DNA from: Pseudorasbora parva | Lineage: Eukaryota; Chordata; Actinopteri; Cypriniformes; Gobionidae | Direction: 5' to 3' | Length of the DNA: 64,000 nucleotides | Assembly: GCF_024679245.1 (NCBI RefSeq) | Contig: NC_090178.1 | Coordinates: 50,921,962-50,985,961 of the forward strand | In this document: in pieces, positions 22,736 through 34,287 of the stretch | How positions within the stretch are numbered: the first letter of the stretch is position 1 | Layout of the letters: each line of letters starts with the position of its first letter | Translations under genes and position numbers: made by a program | The notes under the pieces: generated by a model | What the model was told of the DNA's origin: nothing | Databases searched by the model: none | The model's input: the letters and a program-made list of their open reading frames with translations, nothing else

Positions 22736-23230
22736 CCCAGCCAACATGTCCCTGTGGGCCCCACATGGGGTTTAGCTGGGCTACATGGGCGTCATCTGGG
22801 CATGGGCTCCGGGTGGGCAGCTTGATGGGCTGAATGTGGGCCCCATCTTGGATAAAGTTGTGGGGCCCAGTTAGGTTGCCCATTATTGTTTACTTGAGGG
22901 TCCCATGTGGGCCACATTTGGGCTATATTTAGAATTGTAATGTTTTATTGTTTGCAGTTGGTTTTGTTTTTGTACAATTATGGGTAACAACCTAACCCTA
23001 ACAACTGATTACATTTATTGCATTTTAAGTATTTCATAAGTTTATATATAACTTCTTAATTTTTACCATTTTTTTTTTTTAAATTGTTGATTGTTTTAAG
23101 TCTGTAGCACTTTGAGATTTTTTGTATATTAATAAATGTAGTTCTTCCCACAAACCCAGCTGGGCTTCCTATGTGGGACCTAGATGGTTCACTAATGGGA
23201 AATGAGTACAAGGGTTGAAAATGGGCAACT
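22736..23230. repeat. GGGCCCAT-rich repeat, left block
   Basis: The first 180 bp are built from irregular GGGCCCAC/ATGGG and CATGTGGG motifs. A related motif returns at 23150-23180 after an AT-rich section. Its left end CCAGCCAACATGTCCCTGTG is inverted relative to the end of the block at 26440-26868. Confidence 0.6.
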
Positions 23231-23845
23231 CAGTGGTCTAATTCATTCACAGTCAAGACAAGTGCAAACACAGTCAATTCCAAAGGTTGACTGGATAGAT
23301 AGAACACAAATATCACCCTTGAAATAATTTGTAGTGTTATTTTGACACTTAAACACAATGTGACTTTAATCTAATCAAAATCTAAAAAGGCCAGCACAAT
23401 TGCAATTTGACCAAAGATCAGGCCATTTAGTGGTAACAGGCACCAAGAGCCTGTGGATACAGAGAAAAAAAGCAATAAAAGTTTATTTTGTGATCACAGA
23501 AAAGCGCCATACAGGGACCATTTTATCTTTTATTCAAAAAGTGTACACATTGAGGGAAATATTTCCATTCTCAAATCTTTAATTTTAAATAGATCTTTAA
23601 TAAATGTTTATGTTGTCACAGAACAACTAGTTTCCAATGATCAATGAGATCTGAGGAGCTTTAACCATCTCCTCACTCAGCTGTCTGTGCTTTTTCCCTT
23701 TTTTATTTAGTGCTAATTCAAATAACAAATGCACAAAAGATACCAAATATAGTAACACTTTAGAATACTGTTACAAATAATGTGTAATGCCTTCAGAAGG
23801 ATTTGGTAATACTCCTCAGTCAGTCTTAGTAGGTTACACCACAAT

Positions 23846-25697
23846 GACTACGTTTACATGGACAGCAGTAATCTAATTATTGACCTTATTCTAAATAAGA
23901 CAATATTCTGATTAAGGTGTTTACATGAGTTGCTTTTAGAGTACTCCGTTCATGTTCCCGTTTTACATGTGATAGAACCATAGACAGTAAAAGAAATGGA
24001 CACAGCGACCCCATTGACGTCTACGGCGAAATAATGAAGTCAACCTAGGGACACTCACTTCCTGATGGCTGAGCGAACTGCGCAGGCTCAGACTGAGCTT
24101 GAGGACGTAGATGTGACGTGAGCCTCCTGTCTGACAGCTGTGAGTCTTCTAGTAGATGTGGAAAGCGAAATCTGAATCACGTTGTTTAAATATTTTCTCC
24201 CGTTGCTTTTGGCTCACTATGGGCTTCTCCCCATTCTTCCCCCTTGACTTTATCAGACTAGTCTCCAGGACATGTCTCCACGTCCCCCCGACTGCCTCAT
24301 AGACAGTAAAAGATTGTCTGGGAGTGTCTCCTCAGGTCTATACGGTAATTTCTCAACTGTGCGACAGGGTCGCGTTGGTTATGACGCAATCGTTAGCCTA
24401 TTTTTACAAAAACAGCTTCTGCGGGGCGATAGTGTAAGATACAAGGTAATGGAGCCTTTTATACATTGTCGTGTTTCTTTAGAAATAAACAATGGACAAA
24501 TGGAGTCTTTAAACGCCTCAGATGTAAAGTTATTCACTGTCAAAGTGACTCAAAAATGAATGGGAGTCAATGGGATGCTAACAGCAGGTGATGGCTTGGT
24601 TAGCAATGGCAGCCCCTAGGGGTGGAACGCTTTCCGAGCGCTAGATTACCCCCTTGGATAGAACATAGATCGATTATGGCACGTCATTACGTCCCCATGC
24701 CACGCGATGTTCTCCAACATCCAATCATAGCGTGACTTTGGCAGGTGTGTTAATTTTATGGGCTCAGTAAACACGCTAACTTCACCTGCGGGTGTCGCTG
24801 TTGGACAGTGTTACTTTACATTAAGAAGTATAACAAAACATGCGTTTTTATAATGTTTTATATCTACATTTACGTTGATTTATTTTTGTAATATGTATTG
24901 CCTCTTTTTTTTTTTTTTTTGAAGAGACACTGCCCCTCTTTCCTCCTTATTGACAGCCTACATTTAGAATAATAGCTTTGATTAATTATGAAAAAGGTTT
25001 AAAAATCATGACTCTTTGGATTGTTTTTCCTGCCGTCGAGCCACAGGCGTTCACTGAATGACCCATCTGGTTTGCGATTACAGATACAAACTTATTGTAT
25101 TTTACTTTTACAATGAGCATAATAATTACAACAAAAATAAAAATAGAGAGAGAGGACGCAGTGTTCAGAATGAACAGTCAAGTAAAACACACACCGCCCA
25201 TAGCAACGACGTTTATGGCAACGACTTTTCAGACTGACAGATCCGTAAAAGATAAATGCGACTTTTCCACCATTTGTTACTGTTTTGTACACGTTGTTAT
25301 ATTAAGTATAATTCCAATTATGTTTTATTGGCCACAATATTATCGATGATTGTTGAAAGGGGCACTTTTGATTAATTTTCAAAAAGGACAGAGGCTCCAA
25401 CCCACAAAGCCTCCCCTCTGCACTCCCCTGTTGTGCGTAACGTTATGTGTCCTGTCACAAAATGCGGTGAAATCTCCGACATGACATTAATAGTTAGATT
25501 AAGGTGTGTACATGTCTCCGATAATGCGACTAAAATAGGCATACTCCACATGTCTTAATCTGATTTATGTTTAGTTAGATTATGACTTTAATCAGATTAA
25601 GGTAATTAGAAATCGCTGTCTACATGGTAGCCTCTTAATCAGAGTATTGTCTTAATCAGATTAATATCGGAGTATTGTTGTCCATGTAAACGTAGTC
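23846..25697. mobile_element. Non-autonomous DNA element with near-perfect TIRs
   Basis: The left end GACTACGTTTACATGGACA and the right end TGTCCATGTAAACGTAGTC are perfect complements. Just inside each lie several AATCTGATTAAG motifs, and AAT flanks both sides as a 3-bp duplication. Length 1,852 bp. No transposase is recognisable; the open frames at 24272-24559 and 25092-25349 lack motifs. Superfamily not determined. Confidence 0.8.
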
Positions 25698-25725
25698 AAT
25701 CTTCACTTTATAATTAATTATATAA

Positions 25726-25850
25726 GGTCTCCCACATCTATCACACCTGATTCAACTCATGAGCTCATTAGACTGAAAAACCTGAAATGGGTGTGTCAGA
25801 TATAGGGAGACATACATTTGCAGGGCTGGTGATACTCCAAGACAGGTTTG
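25726..25850. mobile_element. Small fold-back element, diverged copy
   Basis: It shares CACACCTGATTCAACTCATG, GAGCTCATTAG and CTGAAATGGGTGTGTCAG with the element at 22618, but the outer arms are eroded. It is followed by a three-fold CATAAC run. Confidence 0.55.
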
Positions 25851-26439
25851 TAACCATAACCATAACCATAACCTTGTGTTTTACAACACATCTGCTTGTG
25901 ATTCTTATTAAGTGGGGGTCTTTTTTTAGGATTCTTTAGCTAAGGAGGAGACTCCAGGTAGGTTGCAGTTCTGGAAAATTGTGCTGCTGGAGACTAAAGG
26001 TTTTTTGATGGTTTCACACTTAATTCTTCACCTTAATTCTGAATTTTTTAGTAGTTAGCGTGTGTCGTTTCTTCGCCATCTGTTTTTGTCTGACGTGGGG
26101 TACCAAAAGGTGGCACAATGGTTGATCCATTTGTTTGGTCTTTTTCAAAGGGCTGTTGGGAGAGCGATGACAGAGGACTGAGGAGCTGCACTGTTTTTCT
26201 TTTATTTGTTTGTGAAATACATTAATTTAGACTGTACTTTTGATACTTTGGTATTATAAAGTTGTAAATGTAGTCATTTTCAAATAAACCTTGCACAATA
26301 AACTAAAGCATGAACTACTGGTTTTTGTTCATTGAATACTTTTAACATTTTAATGTAGTTAGTGGATTACATGTAATGTGTGTATTTAGGGGTTTACTAT
26401 AAGATAACCCAAACAGAAAATATGGTATCACATCTATAT
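25851..26439. other. Unassigned stretch
   Basis: No repeat landmark or gene recognised. AATAAACTAAAG near 26297 is not part of any identified gene. Confidence 0.35.
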
Positions 26440-26868
26440 TCCCATTGTGGACCATAAGAGCCCTACATAACACCCATCTGGATCCCGTCATCAACCCATA
26501 TGGGCAGACCCATGTAGGCCCCAAATGGGTGCTACCTGGGTGACCCATATGGGCCCAGTATTAGCCCATCAAGAGACAGTCATCAACCCATTTAGGCCCC
26601 ATAAGGGTTCTGTATGTGGCCCATATTGGCCCCATTTATTAGAGCCCATATGGGACCCATGGTGGCCCCTACAATGAACACATAAATGGGCACCGCTTAG
26701 AGCCCACTATGGACCCATCATGTGCCCCTGTGGGCTAACACACATAGGGCCCATGTGGACCCGATGGACAAAATTATACGGGCCCCACTTGGGTTGCCCA
26801 TGCAGGGCCCAAGTGACAGCCCATCAAAAACCCACATGGGGCCCACATGGCAATGTTGGTTGGGGTGT
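26440..26868. repeat. GGGCCCAT-rich repeat, right block
   Basis: About 430 bp of irregular CCCATATGGGCCC-like motifs, ending CCCACATGGCAATGTTGGTT. This end mirrors the start of the block at 22736. Confidence 0.65.
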
Positions 26869-26870
26869 TA

Positions 26871-27735
26871 AGCCTAGTTCAGACTGCACGATTTTCAAAT
26901 TCGTCGGGTCTCTGCTCTATTCACACTGCATGACTATCTGGGGTATCATTCAGTCTCTGCTGTGTTCACACTGCACGATGGTTTGACGACAGAGGAGTTC
27001 ACACTGCATGACTGAACAAGAGGAAGAATCGCCGACAACTCTCTCGCTTTCCGGTGTGCAAACTACGTTTCCCAACTACACGTGCGATGTGCCGAGTAAA
27101 CAACGCGAGATCACACGTGCGTCAGACCGGAGTTCTCGCGCGAGACTTTGAATTGTTATTAAAATGATAAACTGCACAACGTTTGCTTCAAACTGTATGT
27201 GCACTGATTTGTGGAGAAAAAGAAAAAAAGATTATGGAGGAAGAAATTGTTGGAGAGACAGAGGGAGCCAGGATTGTGTTCTGCAAAGACAGTTTGAGGT
27301 AAATAAACAATTTTGTAATGTGCTGCTGCTGTGGCTGGATGTGCAAATGTTTGGGCTTTCTTTCTGTTTGATAGAATTGTAAATATATCTATTAAAATAC
27401 TGATATTCTGCTCTATAACTCCTCCCTGAACGTCCCGCTGCCCTGTATCTCACTCTTTTATTGGCTGGCGGTCATCACCAATGTAATTTTCAGTCAGAAC
27501 GCAGTTCACACAGCAGGAGTTTCAATCGCCGACAGGTCCAGATATTTAGCATGCCAAATATCTCACAGGCGTCGGCGATTCTCTCTGATCGCGTCTTTGA
27601 TCATTCACACTGCGTGATTGTCACTCGCGTGCACGAGCACCGATTTGCCGATGATCTCGGGCATTTGTCGGCGATTTCGCAAAACCTGTCGGCGACTTAA
27701 AATCGGGGCAAAAATCGGGCAGTGCGAACTAGGCT
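26871..27735. mobile_element. Non-autonomous DNA element flanked by TTA
   Basis: The left end AGCCTAGTTCAGACTGCACG and right end GGGCAGTGCGAACTAGGCT are inverted. TTA flanks both sides (26868-26870, 27736-27738). TCACACTGCATGA-type motifs repeat inside. Length 865 bp, no transposase. The 3-bp TTA duplication suggests the PIF/Harbinger group, but the termini are not conclusive. Confidence 0.75.
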
Positions 27736-27738
27736 TTA

Positions 27739-27960
27739 GGGGACATCGAGGAAGGCCAGAGGAACCCCACCCCAACCCTGGGAGAAAATGCAAACTCAAC
27801 CGCAAGGCTAAGGCAGGACCTAAGCTGGAGACCTTCTAGCTGTGTCATTATGCACTGTGCATTTATTATTAGTTAGCTTTTTCCTAATGGTTTTACTGCA
27901 AAAGAGCAACTGTGCAATGCTATCAGTGTTATTTTATTAAAAAAACAACAATGTTTGATA
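27739..27960. repeat. Interspersed repeat scrap
   Basis: AGGAAGGCCAGAGGAACCCC and CTGGGAGAAAATGCAAACTC resemble part of a common cyprinid repeat. No gene. Confidence 0.4.
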
Positions 27961-27984
27961 AGGAATAAGTCATATTCTTAAATA

Positions 27985-28275
27985 TCTGTGTGCACATTAT
28001 TAGGCAATTTTATTCAAATGAGTTTTCTCTTCTTCAACAAATAACTAATAAATACAAAATATAACATTATACGAATTGATCCCTTTTTAGCCTTTCAAGA
28101 TATGAAAGTCATTGAAAAGAAGGAGCCCTGAATAAGCCGTCAGTGACTTGATTTGTTCTTGACCAATTTTAGCTGAAGCAGCAACCACAGCCCCCCAGAT
28201 ACTATTCAAAGATCTGTATTGATTTCCCTCACTGTAAATCTCACACTTGAGAAAGATCCACAAGTTCTCATTTAG
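27985..28275 (-). pseudogene. Tc1/mariner transposase C-terminal relic
   Basis: On the minus strand the frame reads LNENLWIFLKCEIY and continues to GQEQIKSLT, matching the stretch after the catalytic acidic residue in Tc1/mariner transposases. A terminal-repeat-like TTATTAGGCAATTTTATTC lies at about 28000. Upstream domains are absent. Identification rests on pattern similarity only. Confidence 0.5.
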
Positions 28276-28354
28276 GTTTAAATCAGTTGAGGAAGGGGGT
28301 CAGGTCATTATTCCTGAAGGCTTTTTTTTAGCTATTCAAGCAGTAGAGGGCTTG

Positions 28355-28795
28355 GTACATTGGCCTACGTAAAGTTCATGATCTTCTTGAATAGTCCTGT
28401 CTACTGTCCGGGTGGCTGGATTATGGTAGAGAAATTAACGTTCAATTCACAGGCAACTGCTCTGGTGGACATCCCCGCAGTCAGCATGCCGATTGCATGC
28501 TCCCTCAAAACTTGTGACATCTGTGGGATTGTGCTGAGGTATAAAACTGAGAGTAGCTTTTTATTGTGGCCAGCCTAAGGCACACCTGTGCAATACTTGA
28601 TATGCCAGATTAGGTGGATGGGTTATTTTAGCAAAGGAGAAGTGCTCACTAACACAGATTCAGACAGATTTGTGAACAATATATTAGAGAAAAATGCCTT
28701 TGTGTACAAAGTCTTAGTTCAACTGAAACAAAATGGGGGCAAAAACAAAAAAAGTGTTGCGTTTATAATTTTGTTCAATATAAATTGCTATCTCC
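28355..28795 (-). pseudogene. Tc1-like element 5' part with helix-turn-helix remnant
   Basis: On the minus strand the terminal repeat starts near 28795 (TATTGAACAAAATTATAAAC). After about 270 bp a frame encodes LREHAIGMLTAGMSTRAVAC, an N-terminal helix-turn-helix typical of Tc1-like transposases. It breaks off near 28355 against the relic at 27985-28275. The catalytic core is missing. Confidence 0.6.
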
Positions 28796-28811
28796 AGTAC
28801 AACATGCTAGC

Positions 28812-30035
28812 AATAGAGTCCCGAAGTCATGACGTCACTTTGTAGGCCAACCCGGAAGTTAGCGGCACATGGGTTCCCTCGATCAAAAGCCGATGCATTT
28901 TCCCCATAGACTTTTGGACAATCGCAAAAAATAAGATCTGTGTTCAACAAAGAGTTATGACCCTTACACGTTTTGTCTATCAAGATAATCTTTACAAGTG
29001 AATCCAAAATGTATACCGTTTGAAGCCTAAATAAAGCCGTCAGATATAAAATGCTAACGGTAGGCTATAAACGGACTACAGCACACAGTCGCGGATCTAC
29101 GTCATCATCAAGCTTCCTCTAACTTGATTTAAATAACACGTTCTCTCATTATGTTCTGCACCGTGGATGAACACTTCTCCACTTTTTCATGAGAAATATT
29201 GCCCATTCGTTTTTTCCAAAATTATTAGAAACTAAATGGGTTTATGCGTGCCTCTCTGAGATGTGTTTTCTCGTTTGTTAATGTTTTATTTATTCGTTTA
29301 TTATTTATTTTACCACCTCAGAAGCAAAACTACATAAGCTATGGCCGTATCAATTTACAATCGTATGTCCTTTTTCTTAGACGATTGTTCATATATCGAG
29401 GAGAGAAGCTCTATAAATCTGGACGTGGAGAACAGCGCAGCTTTCATTCGACGACTTGTGGTTCCATCTCGGGATAAAACGAAACACTAACGTCTCTCCA
29501 CAGAAATAAAGAGCTGATGATCGCTTACCTTAATATCACAGATTTCTGTGTACAACAATATTTGGAAACACTACAATTTGAAAGGACTAAATATATAACG
29601 TTATGTATATAAACTGAAAGGTAAACTTCTAAGAACGTGAGGCTGAAATGCGCGCTAGTTTTTATTTTTATTAAACATTTACTTACAGAATTCAAAAGTG
29701 AATGAAACGCGGGCCGGTGAGATTTCCCGTTTGTCACGATGACGTCTAAAGTCCCGGCCAAAGGATGTAGTCCCTTTTAGCAACTTGTTAGTAACCGCCG
29801 TTTTTTAAGACACAATACAGTTTAAAAAAATCACAAGCAGGTTATAACTAGTGTGTTTTATGTCATTGATAAAAACATGAAAATATTTAGAGGCTTTGTT
29901 AACCACAGACCTTATTTCAGGTGATTTAGCAAAAACTCATTCAAAAAACCCTTTTTTTAGAGCCGGAAGGGCTAAAATGCTAACTCACTTCCGCGTTTGG
30001 CCCACAAAGTGACGTCATAACTTCGGCACTCTATT
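28812..30035. mobile_element. Non-autonomous DNA element with about 55-bp TIRs
   Basis: AATAGAGTCCCGAAGTCATG, then ACGTCACTTTGTAGGCC, on the left pairs with GGCCCACAAAGTGACGTC, ATAACTTCGGCACTCTATT on the right. GCTAGC occurs just outside both ends (28806-28811 and 30037-30042), a likely target duplication. No transposase was recognised in the 1.2 kb between. Confidence 0.78.
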
Positions 30036-30042
30036 AGCTAGC

Positions 30043-31303
30043 CTGTCAACCTGCCATCCATGTTTGCCATCTTTTTTTCTCTCGCACGTTCGCGCCTTCT
30101 ACAAGTCTATCAGATAAGTATGGCGAAACGGATCAGTCAACAAACATGTTAAGTAATATATAGTATAGTATAGCCTTCTCTGATAAGTGCTGAGGGTTTC
30201 ACATGTGAAAAATGCAGTGAGATAGTCAGGATGATGGAGAAGATTTCAGAATTAGAGGCACGCATCTAATCTTCAATCAAGGATAGGTAGAATGCAAGGG
30301 CTTTAGATACTGCTTTAGATGCACTGTACTATTTCAGTTCCGTCTGTTCTTCCTGCATTTGAGTCCTCGCTCCATTTCCCCATACCGAGCCATGACATTG
30401 CATTTGTGTTACATATTGTATTGCTAATAAATGTCAAAAGACAGATGCGACAGCTTGAGCACATGCCAAAAATAGCAAAACACCCATGTGCTACACTAGA
30501 CATGTGACACCCATTAAGGGGCCGTGAGATAACTTAACATTTATTTGAATATATTAATATAATACATTAATTTTATTATTGACATGTTAAATAATAAAAG
30601 ATTTATAGAATTATATAAATTAAAAAATATCAAGAACACAGGATACACAAACTTACATCACACATTTCAGTTGGATAAAGACAACCAGAGTCGCTAAAAA
30701 GTTTTGATGGATGACGGTTGTAATAAAGGTAAAGACGACTGCAGTGACATACATTAGGCATGTGCATGTCCATTATTGAGGCTCAATTAAACAAACCGTG
30801 TATGTGCGCTCTCGGCTCACATCGCTATATTTTTGCATGAACGCAGTTCAATATATTCACGTAATTGTCAAAATGAATGTACTGTGAGTGTTTCTTAAGG
30901 GATGGTCGCAGAAGTAGTGTTTTGGAGAGGTTTGTGAGGATCAGTGGTGTTTATGTACACATGGGCATCAGCTCCATACATATGATTGCTTGTTCTGACA
31001 TCGGATGACTTCAGATTGCTAAGTTTCCATACATTTATTTTTAATTTGTATTGTACTGTGTTTATTAATTATTAATGTATCCGTATAGTAGTTATATGCA
31101 GTCGTTTAGGATTTCCCCGTGGTCTTGTTTTGTATGGCAGGTTGACTTGTGCGTATTTATACTTATTGTACTGTATAACTGAGCAAAGTACTTTTAAGTT
31201 GTAAAGATTGTCTGCATTGAATGCACAAAACAACCTGCGTGTGCTTTTTGATACCAATCTATGTTTCTAGCATCTATAAAACAGCATTATTCCTTCTTAT
31301 ATA
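30043..31303. other. Unassigned AT-rich stretch
   Basis: About 1.2 kb with no repeat landmark, exon or protein recognised. Short open frames at 30315-30507 occur on both strands and have no motifs. Confidence 0.4.
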
Positions 31304-32433
31304 CAGACGTGGTCAAAATTGTTGGTACCCCTGGTAAATATGATCAAATATGGCTGTAAAAAAATAATCTGCATTGTTTATCCTTTTGATATTTTATTTT
31401 TTTAAAATCACAAACATCCAAACTTTCATTTAAGTAAAATAATTGACAATGGGGGGTAAATCACATCATGAAATAAATGCTTTTCTCTAAAACACATTGG
31501 CCACAATTGTTAGCACCCCTAGAATTTTAAATGAGTAAAATATCTCTGAAGTATATTTACATTAATATATATATATATATTTTAGCACACAAAGGTGACA
31601 AGGAACATGAAATTGTCCAGCTATGATGTCTTGTTTCACAGGAGTATAAATATAAGGAGGCATAAAAGCCTAATTTCCTTAATCATTTATCACAATGAGT
31701 GAAACCAAAGAATATAGTTCTGATGTGCAGCAAAAGATTGTTGAGCTTCACAAAATAAAAAGAGGCTGTAGGAAAACACCTAAAGCACTGAAAATCCCCA
31801 TTTCCACCATCAGGGCAATAATTAAGAAGCTCCATTTAACTAAAGATGTTACGAATCTGCAGAGGTGTGGACTCAGGTATGTGACTTAGACTCGAGCCAG
31901 AATCATGAATTTGATGACTTCGGACTCGACTCGACAAAATGTACAAAGACTTGCAACTCGACTTGGACTTTAACATCAGTGACTCGTGACTTCACTTGGA
32001 CTTGTGCCTTATGACTCGAGAAGACTTGCTACTTCCCATGAAAACCTGGGGCAATTTTTCTTTCAAACGGCCGCGCCGCTCTCAGTGTATCTGCATCTGT
32101 GGAAAAAATGTTCACCTGTATGCATGCAGAGAGCGCTGTCTGCACGACATCCAATCACTGTAGTCCCACATTGGTTTGATTCGACAGTATCCATAGCTAC
32201 CATGTCCGCATAACACGTGACTTTGGGCTTCTTTTTTATGGCAAGTCGTGGTAAAAAATCTCGAGTTGCGGGTCGCGGTTTTTTGGGCTTATTTGAAAAA
32301 AATGTGGTTGCTTGTTAGAAAAATATGACAAGCAACTTCTTTTTTTTACATTTATGGTCGCTGTTTTGTCCAAATACATTGACTGGCACTGTCTTCTCAC
32401 AGCTAATAGCCATAATGCAACAACACAAGTGCT

Positions 32434-33930
32434 AAAGCCCTGCATTTATGCCCGAGCCCGACGGGCCCCGACTTTTTTACGCCCCTCGGGCCGGGCTTCG
32501 GGCCAATTTTCATGTCATACCTAAAACGCGGGCCGGGCTTCGGGCCTTTTTATAGGCTTCTCCTTCGTTTTATATTTATTTTATCAATTAAAAGGAACAA
32601 TGAGTTCTGCTGGTGGAAACAACACGAGACCATAATAGCTAACGCGACTCAAGATGGCTCGCACAGTGTTCAGAGCATAGGTTCAGAGTCCGCGCCAGCA
32701 GCAGCAGCGCGCGTTTCTTCAGCGCGGAGACACACTGCAAGCGTGGTGTGAGCGTGGTGTTTCTGTTGCGTGTCATCCGCGGGGCGTCTGGTGCTATTAA
32801 TGTACAGGGAAGCCCTATACTTCATGTTAAATATAAATATATTGCCTATTGATACAGCAAAGACAACTTCGGCAGTAGCCGGCCCATGCCATATCCATGG
32901 TATTGACGGCAAAAGGCTACAGAATAATTCGTTCTGTATTGACTGGTTTAATATTTCAAAATCGATAATTAGGCTATGTTGTTTTTTATTATTACAATTA
33001 GGCCTATCTGCATTTATGTTAACCTACAGACTTTCAAACATTATGTCATTATGTGTCACAATGTGTTATGGGCTATATGTTGTAGTCAGATAGATATGAT
33101 GGTGCTGCAACACGCATCGCCGCAAATGACTAATGCAAGCCAACGCAAATGGCCGTAAATGAAACTTAAAATAAGTCTAAGATAGTCAAAAACACCATCA
33201 TCTTCAATAAAAATGAATGAGATGAATGAGATCATTATCTTACCAGTGCGTCGCGCTCTCTTATGTGGTATTTGAATCTGAAATAAGCTGCTGAATAAAA
33301 TGCATCTTAATCTTTTGCTTCCGTTGCTGTAAACTCCGTTAAATGAGCATATACCCCGGGAATTGAAGATGGGATTTATATTCATTTGCGTAGGTGTAAG
33401 GTAGGCTATAAGACAACCTGCATGTGCTTTTTTTATTTTATTTGTTTAGCTCTGTTTGCGAGAGCCGCGAGCAGAATCAGCCTGCCTCAGCTCGTCAAAA
33501 ATGCCTTTTAGGCTACTGGTGGTAATAGTTGGCGAAATTAACTAACATTGTGATGCTTGAAGTGTTTTATGGATTTTATTATAGGCAAGACAAGTCAAGA
33601 GTTGATTTGAGAGACTAAATTAATTAAATATGCGGTTAACTCACTGTCGGCCGCTGGCCGCTTTTGGTCGTCACTTAAAAAAATTAAAACTTTAATTTAA
33701 CAAACAAAAAAATGCTCTAAACATTTTTCTAAATTAACGTAATAAAGAAACGAAACGAAAAATAACTACTTTGACATTAAAAACAAAACAGAACTATTTT
33801 AATGGCTGCAACAATGTAAAAAAAAAAAAAAAAAAAAACGGGCTCCAGTCGGACTCGGGCCGAGAATTTTGATAAGCTGTCGGACACGGGCCGGGCTAGG
33901 GCCTAGATTTGAGGCCCGTGCAGGGCTCTA
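32434..33930. mobile_element. Second hAT-like element nested in the first
   Basis: The left end AAAGCCCTGCA and right end TGCAGGGCTCTA are inverted, with GC-rich subterminal motifs (CGGGCCGGGCTTCGGGCC left, GGGCCGGGCTAGGGCC right). ACAAGTGCT is repeated exactly on both sides (32425-32433, 33931-33939), an 8-9 bp target duplication. Length 1,497 bp. The open frames inside (32670-33385) have no transposase motif. An A run lies at 33818-33838. Confidence 0.88.
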
Positions 33931-34287
33931 ACAAGTGCTGTAGTCATTCGTCCTCATACATCCCGCCTCCTTCCCCTCAATGAAGAAAAATCGCGTTCAA
34001 CGTGCAAAAATGTGATGTGATGTGAAATGTGATGAGTTCGTAGACGTAACTAGACGAATACTTTTTTTTTTTTTTACAAACAATGCAACCACTAGAGATA
34101 TACAGAGATGGAGAGGAAACAGGGAGGTGAGCCACCTAATTTAATTTTTAAAATACTTTTTATAATGTAGGCTATTTAATATGAATGTATTATTTATTAA
34201 AAGAAAAAGAAAAAAGTATAATCTACTAATAATAACAGTAGGTATGGTTTGAATGTATTTTATTATAAATATGTCTCTATATACTTT

